Source: HGM04593 sp045592125
Lineage (GTDB): Bacteria; Bacteroidota; Bacteroidia; Bacteroidales; Bacteroidaceae
Assembly: GCA_045592125.1 (NCBI GenBank)
Contig: JAZNUE010000066.1
Coordinates: 1 to 11,849, forward strand
Direction of reading: 5' to 3'
Length of the DNA: 11,849 nt
Shown: positions 7,340 to 11,849 of the stretch, in pieces
Layout of the letters: each line of letters starts with the position of its first letter
Numbering within the stretch: position 1 is the first letter of the stretch
The notes under the pieces: model-generated
Seen by the model: the letters and a program-made list of their open reading frames with translations, nothing else
Told to the model about the DNA's origin: nothing
The model's database searches: none
Position numbers and translations under genes: made by a program

Positions 7340-10300
7340 TTATTCAAATGAAATGCTCAGGCCAAGGCCGCGCAGCTCATGCAGCAATACGTTGAGCGAC
7401 TCTGGTATGTTTGGAGTCGGCATAGGATCGCCCTTGACAATAGCCTCGTAGGCCTTTGAACGGCCTGTCACGTCGTCGGACTTGATTGTCAGAATCTCCT
7501 GCAGGATGTGCGCCGCACCGAACGCCTCAAGCGCCCATACCTCCATCTCTCCGAAACGCTGTCCACCGAACTGCGCCTTACCGCCGAGCGGCTGCTGGGT
7601 GATGAGTGAGTAAGGGCCTATTGAACGTGCGTGCATCTTGTCCTCTACCATGTGGCCGAGCTTGAGCATGTAGCTCACGCCCACTGTCGCAGGCTGGTCG
7701 AAACGCTCGCCTGTACCGCCATCGTAGAGGTATGTCTTGCCATAGCGCGGGATACCTGCCTTGTCGGTCCATTCGCAAAGGTCTTCGAGCTTGGCGCCGT
7801 CGAAGATTGGAGTAGCGAACTTAACGCCGAGTTCCTTGCCTGCACGGCCAAGAACGGTCTCGAAAATCTGTCCGATGTTCATACGCGAAGGCACACCCAG
7901 CGGGTTAAGGATAATATCTACCGGAGTACCATCCTCAAGGAACGGCATATCCTCCTGACGCACTACGCGTGAGACGATACCCTTGTTACCGTGGCGTCCG
8001 GCCATCTTGTCACCCACGCCAATCTTGCGCTTCTTGGCAATGTACACCTTGGCCATCTTCATTGTGCCCGATGGCAGCTCGTCACCGATTGTGAGGGCGA
8101 ACTTCTCGCGCTTAACCTCGGCATCAAGCTCCTTGTACTTGTGGATGAAGTTGATGATGAGGGCACGGATAAGGTCGTTCGTGTGCGCGTCGGCAGTCCA
8201 CTTGCTCAGCTGCACCGATGTATAGTCGAGAGCGTCGAGCTCGGGACGTGTGAACTTGGCGCCCTTGGCTATTACCTCGGTACCCATGAAGTCCTTTACG
8301 CCCTGCGATACACGGCCATTGACAAGCTTCAGGAGCTTGTCGACAAGGATTGCCTTGAGGTCGTCTACCTTCTTCTGGAACTCGTCGTCAATCTTCGGCA
8401 GCTTGGCCTTGTCGGCCATCTTTGCCGAGCGTGTCTTCTCGGCACGCTGGAACAGGCGGCGGTCAATTACGACACCCTGGAGCGAAGGAGACGCCTTGAG
8501 AGAAGCATCCTTTACGTCACCGGCCTTGTCGCCGAAGATTGCACGGAGCAGTTTCTCCTCGGGTGTCGGGTCGGACTCGCCCTTGGGGGTAATCTTGCCA
8601 ATGATGATGTCGCCAGGCTTTACATAGGCACCTACACGGATGATACCGTTCTTGTCAAGGTCCTTTGTAGCGTCCTCGCTGACATTAGGTATATCGTATG
8701 TGAACTCCTCCATGCCGCGCTTTGTCTCGCGGACCTCGAGAGAGAGCTCGTCGACATGAACCGATGTGAGGATATCCTCGCGCACAACCCTCTCGTTGAG
8801 CACGATAGCGTCCTCATAGTTGTAGCCCTTCCAAGGCATGTAGGCAACAAGCAGGTTCTTGCCCAGGGCAAGCTCGCCGGCCTGTGTCGAATAGCCCTCG
8901 GTAAGGATGTCGCCGGCCTTAACCTTCTGGCCCTTGTCACAGATTGGACGGAGGTCGATAGTCATGTTCTGGTTTGTACGGCGGAACTTAGGAATGATAT
9001 ACTCCTTTGAGGCTGGCTCGAAGCTTACGAACTCCTCCTCCTCGGTACGGTCGTACTTGATTACAATCCTTGAAGCGTCAACGAACTCAATGACACCGTC
9101 GCCCTCGGCAACAATCTGTGTGCGTGAGTCCTCTACGAGCTGCTTCTCGAAGCCTGTGCCTACGATAGGCGCCTCGGTGGTGAGCAACGGGACTGCCTGG
9201 CGCATCATGTTCGAGCCCATGAGCGCACGGTTGGCGTCGTCGTGCTCGAGGAACGGGATGAGCGACGCTGCAATAGAGGCAATCTGCTGCGGAGATACGT
9301 CCATCAGCTCTACCCTGCCTGGCTCTACTACCGGATAGTCGGCATCCTGGCGTGTCTTCACCTTCTTGAGGATGAAGTTGCCCTCTGCGTCAAGCGGAGC
9401 ATTTCCCTGGGCGATAATCTTGCCCTCTTCCTCCTCGGCAGTGTAGTATACTACGTGGTCGTTGTTGATGTCGACCTTGCTGTCGGCAACAGGACGGTAG
9501 GGAGTTACAATGAAGCCGAGCTCGTTAATCTTTGCATAGATACACAAAGATGAGATAAGGCCGATGTTCGGGCCCTCAGGCGTCTCGATAGGACAGAGAC
9601 GGCCATAGTGTGTGTAGTGAACGTCACGCACCTCAAAGCCTGCACGCTCGCGTGAAAGGCCGCCAGGACCGAGTGCCGAGAGACGGCGCTTGTGTGTAAT
9701 CTCGGCCAACGGGTTTGTCTGGTCCATGAACTGCGACAGCGCGTTGGTACCGAAGAATGTGTTGATGACAGCAGAGACTGTCTTAGCGTTGATGAGGTCG
9801 GTTGGCGTGAACACCTCGTTGTCGCGCACGTTCATCCTCTCGCGGATGGTACGTGCCATACGCGCAAGGCCGATAGCGAACTGGTTGCTGAGCTGCTCGC
9901 CAACGGTGCGTACACGACGGTTGCTCAAGTGGTCAATGTCGTCGACAGTAGCCATTGAGTTTACAAGACCTATAAGGTACTTGATAATCTCTATGATGTC
10001 CTCCTTTGTCAATACCCTGACATCCATGTCGGTGGTGAGGCCGAGCTTGCGGTTAATGCGGTAGCGGCCTACATCGCCCAGGTCATAGCGCTTGTCAGAG
10101 AAGAAGAGGTTGTTGATTACCTCGCGCGCGCTTGCGTCATCGGCGGGCTCTGCATTGCGCAACAGGCGGAAAATGCAGTTGACAGCCTCTTTCTCGGAGT
10201 TACTTGTATCCTTGTCAAGAGTGTTGAAGATAAGAGAATAGTCGGCGCTGTCGGCACCCTCCTTCTCCTTGTGGAGCAGGATTGTCTCGACACCGCTGTC

Positions 10301-11158
10301 CAGGATAAGGTCAACCAGTTCCTGGTCAAGCACTGACTCTCTCTTTACTACAACCTCGCTGCGCTCGATAGACACTACCTCACCGGTATCGGCATCGACA
10401 TAGTCCTCCTGACGTGTCTTTACCACGTGTCCTGCCATCTTGCGGCCGAGCACCTTCTTCATACTTGCCTTTGACACCTTGTACTCCTCGGCCAGGTCGA
10501 ATATCTCAAGGATATCCTTATCGGTCTCAAAGCCGATGGCACGGAGAAGGGTTGTCACGGGCAGCTTCTTCTTGCGGTCGATGTATGCATACATGACATT
10601 GTTGATGTCGGTAGCAAACTCAATCCACGAGCCCTTGAACGGGATGATACGTGCTGAATAAAGCGGTGTACCGTTAGCGTGTACGCTCTGGCCAAAGAAT
10701 ACGCCAGGAGAACGGTGCAGCTGTGAAACCACAACGCGCTCAGCACCATTGATAATGAATGTACCCTGCTTGGTCATGTAGGGGATAGGGCCAAGGAACA
10801 CGTCCTGGATGACGGTATCAAAGTCCTCATGATCGGGATCGGTACAGTAAAGCTTCAACTTTGCCTTTAAGGGAACACTGTATGTCAGGCCGCGCTCCAG
10901 GCACTCTGCTATTGAGTAGCGAGGCGGGTCTATGTAGTAATCCAGAAACTCCAGCACGAAGTTGTTCCTCGTGTCAGTGATAGGGAAGTTCTCTGCGAAG
11001 ACCTTGTAGAGGCCGTCATTGACTCTCTTTTCAGGTGGAGTATCCAGCTGCAGGAAGTCCTCAAAAGACTTCAATTGTACTTCCAAAAAGTCCGGGCATG
11101 GCATTGGATCTTTTATAGAAGCAAAGTTAATTCTTTGATTATCAGTTTTTAACGACAT
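7340..11158 (-). CDS. rpoB: DNA-directed RNA polymerase subunit beta
   Basis: This second-largest RNA polymerase subunit forms one pincer of the DNA channel and part of the active site. It has 1272 aa and starts at the ATG at 11156-11158, with the Bacteroidales-like N-terminus MSLKTDNQRINFASIKDPMP. Landmarks: INGAERVVVSQLHRSPG at 136-152; the rifampicin-binding cluster about 470-500, with L474, Q476, D479, H489 and S494 (E. coli L511, Q513, D516, H526, S531) all in the susceptible state; YGRLCPIETPEGPNIGLI at 518-535; a short charged lysine-rich insertion about 900-950 where E. coli has a longer one; the catalytic lysines K1051 and K1059 in GDKMAGRHGNKG; and the C-terminal clamp segment GGKAQFGGQRFGEMEVWALE at 1192-1211. 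It lies between the rplL-rpoB hairpin and rpoC and is presumably co-transcribed with both neighbours. No Shine-Dalgarno sequence precedes it. Confidence 0.99.
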   Translation of the reverse strand: MSLKTDNQRINFASIKDPMPCPDFLEVQLKSFEDFLQLDTPPEKRVNDGLYKVFAENFPITDTRNNFVLEFLDYYIDPPRYSIAECLERGLTYSVPLKAKLKLYCTDPDHEDFDTVIQDVFLGPIPYMTKQGTFIINGAERVVVSQLHRSPGVFFGQSVHANGTPLYSARIIPFKGSWIEFATDINNVMYAYIDRKKKLPVTTLLRAIGFETDKDILEIFDLAEEYKVSKASMKKVLGRKMAGHVVKTRQEDYVDADTGEVVSIERSEVVVKRESVLDQELVDLILDSGVETILLHKEKEGADSADYSLIFNTLDKDTSNSEKEAVNCIFRLLRNAEPADDASAREVINNLFFSDKRYDLGDVGRYRINRKLGLTTDMDVRVLTKEDIIEIIKYLIGLVNSMATVDDIDHLSNRRVRTVGEQLSNQFAIGLARMARTIRERMNVRDNEVFTPTDLINAKTVSAVINTFFGTNALSQFMDQTNPLAEITHKRRLSALGPGGLSRERAGFEVRDVHYTHYGRLCPIETPEGPNIGLISSLCIYAKINELGFIVTPYRPVADSKVDINNDHVVYYTAEEEEGKIIAQGNAPLDAEGNFILKKVKTRQDADYPVVEPGRVELMDVSPQQIASIAASLIPFLEHDDANRALMGSNMMRQAVPLLTTEAPIVGTGFEKQLVEDSRTQIVAEGDGVIEFVDASRIVIKYDRTEEEEFVSFEPASKEYIIPKFRRTNQNMTIDLRPICDKGQKVKAGDILTEGYSTQAGELALGKNLLVAYMPWKGYNYEDAIVLNERVVREDILTSVHVDELSLEVRETKRGMEEFTYDIPNVSEDATKDLDKNGIIRVGAYVKPGDIIIGKITPKGESDPTPEEKLLRAIFGDKAGDVKDASLKASPSLQGVVIDRRLFQRAEKTRSAKMADKAKLPKIDDEFQKKVDDLKAILVDKLLKLVNGRVSQGVKDFMGTEVIAKGAKFTRPELDALDYTSVQLSKWTADAHTNDLIRALIINFIHKYKELDAEVKREKFALTIGDELPSGTMKMAKVYIAKKRKIGVGDKMAGRHGNKGIVSRVVRQEDMPFLEDGTPVDIILNPLGVPSRMNIGQIFETVLGRAGKELGVKFATPIFDGAKLEDLCEWTDKAGIPRYGKTYLYDGGTGERFDQPATVGVSYMLKLGHMVEDKMHARSIGPYSLITQQPLGGKAQFGGQRFGEMEVWALEAFGAAHILQEILTIKSDDVTGRSKAYEAIVKGDPMPTPNIPESLNVLLHELRGLGLSISFE

Positions 11159-11195
11159 TGTGGCATAATGTTTTAGAACTTACTTTTCTCTTTAC

Positions 11196-11249
11196 GCACA
11201 AAAGGTTAAGAACCCACTTTGGGGGTTCTTAACCATTATACCCTTGTGC
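11196..11249 (-). terminator. Candidate rplL-rpoB attenuator hairpin
   Basis: In the 106-nt gap between rplL and rpoB, bases 11204-11215 (GGTTAAGAACCC) pair perfectly with 11223-11234 around a 7-base loop. On the minus strand the 12-bp stem is followed by CTTTTGTG, a short T run. An outer pairing GCACAA (11196-11201) with TTGTGC (11244-11249) could extend the structure across an internal loop. The only T run is four bases and rpoB must still be transcribed, so partial termination or an RNA processing site is more likely than a full stop. E. coli has an attenuator and an RNase III site at the same place in the operon, which supports this by analogy. Confidence 0.7.
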
Positions 11250-11264
11250 AGGGCCTGAGTGGGC

Positions 11265-11639
11265 TTACTTAATCTCAACCTCAGCACCAGACTCCTCGAT
11301 AGTCTTCTTCAAAGACTCAGCCTCTGCCTTAGGAAGACCCTCCTTCAGCACGCTAGGAGCAGCATCAACAAGGTCCTTAGCCTCCTTCAAACCGAGACCA
11401 CAAGCCTCCTTAACAGCCTTAACGACTGCGAGCTTCTGAGCACCAGCGCTCTTCAAAACTACGTCGAACGCTGTCTTCTCCTCAGCAGCAGCAGCGCCAC
11501 CGGCAGCAGGAGCAGCAACAGCAACAGCTGCAGCAGCGGGTTCGATACCATATTCTTCTTTAAGGATTGTTGCAAGTTCGTTAACGTCCTTTACTGTCAA
11601 GTTAACCAATTCTTCTGCAAGAGCTTTCAAATCTGCCAT
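11265..11639 (-). CDS. rplL: 50S ribosomal protein L7/L12
   Basis: This is the flexible stalk protein of the large ribosomal subunit. It binds the C-terminus of L10 as dimers and recruits and stimulates the translation GTPases (EF-Tu, EF-G, IF2, RF3). At 124 aa it has the usual length. Residues 1-32 are the helical dimerisation and L10-binding domain (MADLKALAEELVNLTVKDVN...). Residues 34-54 are the hinge, rich in alanine with some glycine. Residues 55-124 are the globular factor-binding domain with the conserved segment GLGLKEAKDLVDAAP (81-95) and the ending GAEVEIK. It lies 44 nt after rplJ with an A/T-rich spacer and no Shine-Dalgarno sequence. The hinge is coded by a run of GCA/GCT/GCG alanine codons, which is ordinary for this gene. 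Confidence 0.99.
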   Translation of the reverse strand: MADLKALAEELVNLTVKDVNELATILKEEYGIEPAAAAVAVAAPAAGGAAAAEEKTAFDVVLKSAGAQKLAVVKAVKEACGLGLKEAKDLVDAAPSVLKEGLPKAEAESLKKTIEESGAEVEIK

Positions 11640-11683
11640 TTTCGTATAAATTTAGATTGTTTTTTACTAATAATAATTTTTGT

Positions 11684-11849
11684 TTATCTTTCACTGAGTG
11701 TCTGAAGCACACCGTGAATGGTGTTACCACCTGATTGGAGAGCAGAAACAACGTTCTTGATGGGAGACTGCAGCAATGCAACAACCTCGGCAATAAGTTC
11801 GTTCTTGCTCTTGATGTGGATAAGTGCGTCAAGCTGACCTGCACCCACA
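11684..11849 (-). CDS. rplJ: 50S ribosomal protein L10, C-terminal fragment (cut by window edge)
   Basis: Reading the minus strand from base 11848 gives 54 codons and a TAA stop at 11684-11686. The peptide begins VGAGQLDALIHIKSKNELIAE and ends NTIHGVLQTLSER. The stretch SPIKNVVSALQSGGNTIHGVL is characteristic of the C-terminal end of Bacteroidales L10, the helix to which L7/L12 dimers bind. L10 anchors the ribosomal stalk to 23S rRNA, and in other bacteria the L10-L12 complex represses its own mRNA. The N-terminal two-thirds of the gene lie beyond the window, so that leader cannot be examined. The gene is truncated only by the window boundary, and the visible part is intact. Confidence 0.95.
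   Translation of the reverse strand, partial: VGAGQLDALIHIKSKNELIAEVVALLQSPIKNVVSALQSGGNTIHGVLQTLSER

Noticed and set aside
7991..9010. 339-codon open frame on the plus strand opposite rpoB
   Set aside because: It is an antisense shadow of conserved rpoB codons. The peptide is leucine/valine/alanine-rich without motif order, and it has no promoter or leader of its own.
11235..11240. TATAAT-like sequence on the minus strand before rpoB, as an internal sigma-70 promoter
   Set aside because: Bacteroidetes primary promoters use TAnnTTTG rather than TATAAT, no -33 partner was seen, and the site lies in the loop region of the attenuator structure.
11640..11683. Internal promoter in the rplJ-rplL gap (TAAATTTA on the minus strand)
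   Set aside because: It is one base off the -7 consensus and sits only a few bases from the rplL ATG. In an A/T-rich 44-nt spacer such matches are expected by chance.
11602..11844. 80-codon minus-strand frame spanning rplJ and rplL ends
   Set aside because: It is out of frame with both rplJ and rplL and composed of low-information residues; the L10 C-terminus in the correct frame explains this DNA.
1..11849. A previously undescribed system in the window
   Set aside because: All coding space is accounted for by rplJ, rplL, rpoB, rpoC and thrA with intact motifs. Only the noncoding repeats and the regulatory palindromes are unexplained.

Overview
This window is a stretch of core chromosome from a member of the Bacteroidales (phylum Bacteroidota). 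The RpoB and RpoC sequences read like those of Bacteroides/Prevotella-type bacteria. Gene starts lack Shine-Dalgarno sequences and sit behind A/T-rich leaders. The one convincing promoter, upstream of thrA, carries the Bacteroidetes -7 element TAnnTTTG. I cannot settle the family (Bacteroidaceae, Prevotellaceae, Muribaculaceae or another) by eye.

All five protein genes lie on the minus strand, so transcription runs from high to low coordinates. First is the 3' end of rplJ (ribosomal protein L10, cut by the window edge), then rplL (L7/L12), rpoB (RNA polymerase beta) and rpoC (beta'). This is the classical L10-L12-beta-beta' operon. The 106-nt rplL-rpoB gap holds a 12-bp hairpin followed by a short T run, which looks like an attenuator separating ribosomal-protein output from polymerase output. 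rpoB and rpoC are 30 nt apart. A perfect 19-bp hairpin flanked by A and T tracts ends the operon 19 nt after the rpoC stop codon.

Next, in the same direction but as its own transcription unit, is thrA, a bifunctional aspartokinase-homoserine dehydrogenase that catalyses the first and third steps from aspartate to threonine and methionine. Its upstream gap holds the Bacteroidetes-type promoter, overlapped by an 8-bp inverted repeat that could be an operator. Beyond the thrA stop, 353 nt to the window edge have no gene. They hold two copies of an imperfect palindromic intergenic repeat; in one copy the right arm has been tandemly amplified, giving alternative hairpins.

The coding content is housekeeping. 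I see no mobile element genes, CRISPR array, tRNA, rRNA or defence cassette, and nothing that I would call a new biological system. The points worth a second look are the repeat-bearing region after thrA, the palindrome over the thrA promoter, the rplL-rpoB attenuator, and the direct rpoC-thrA junction.
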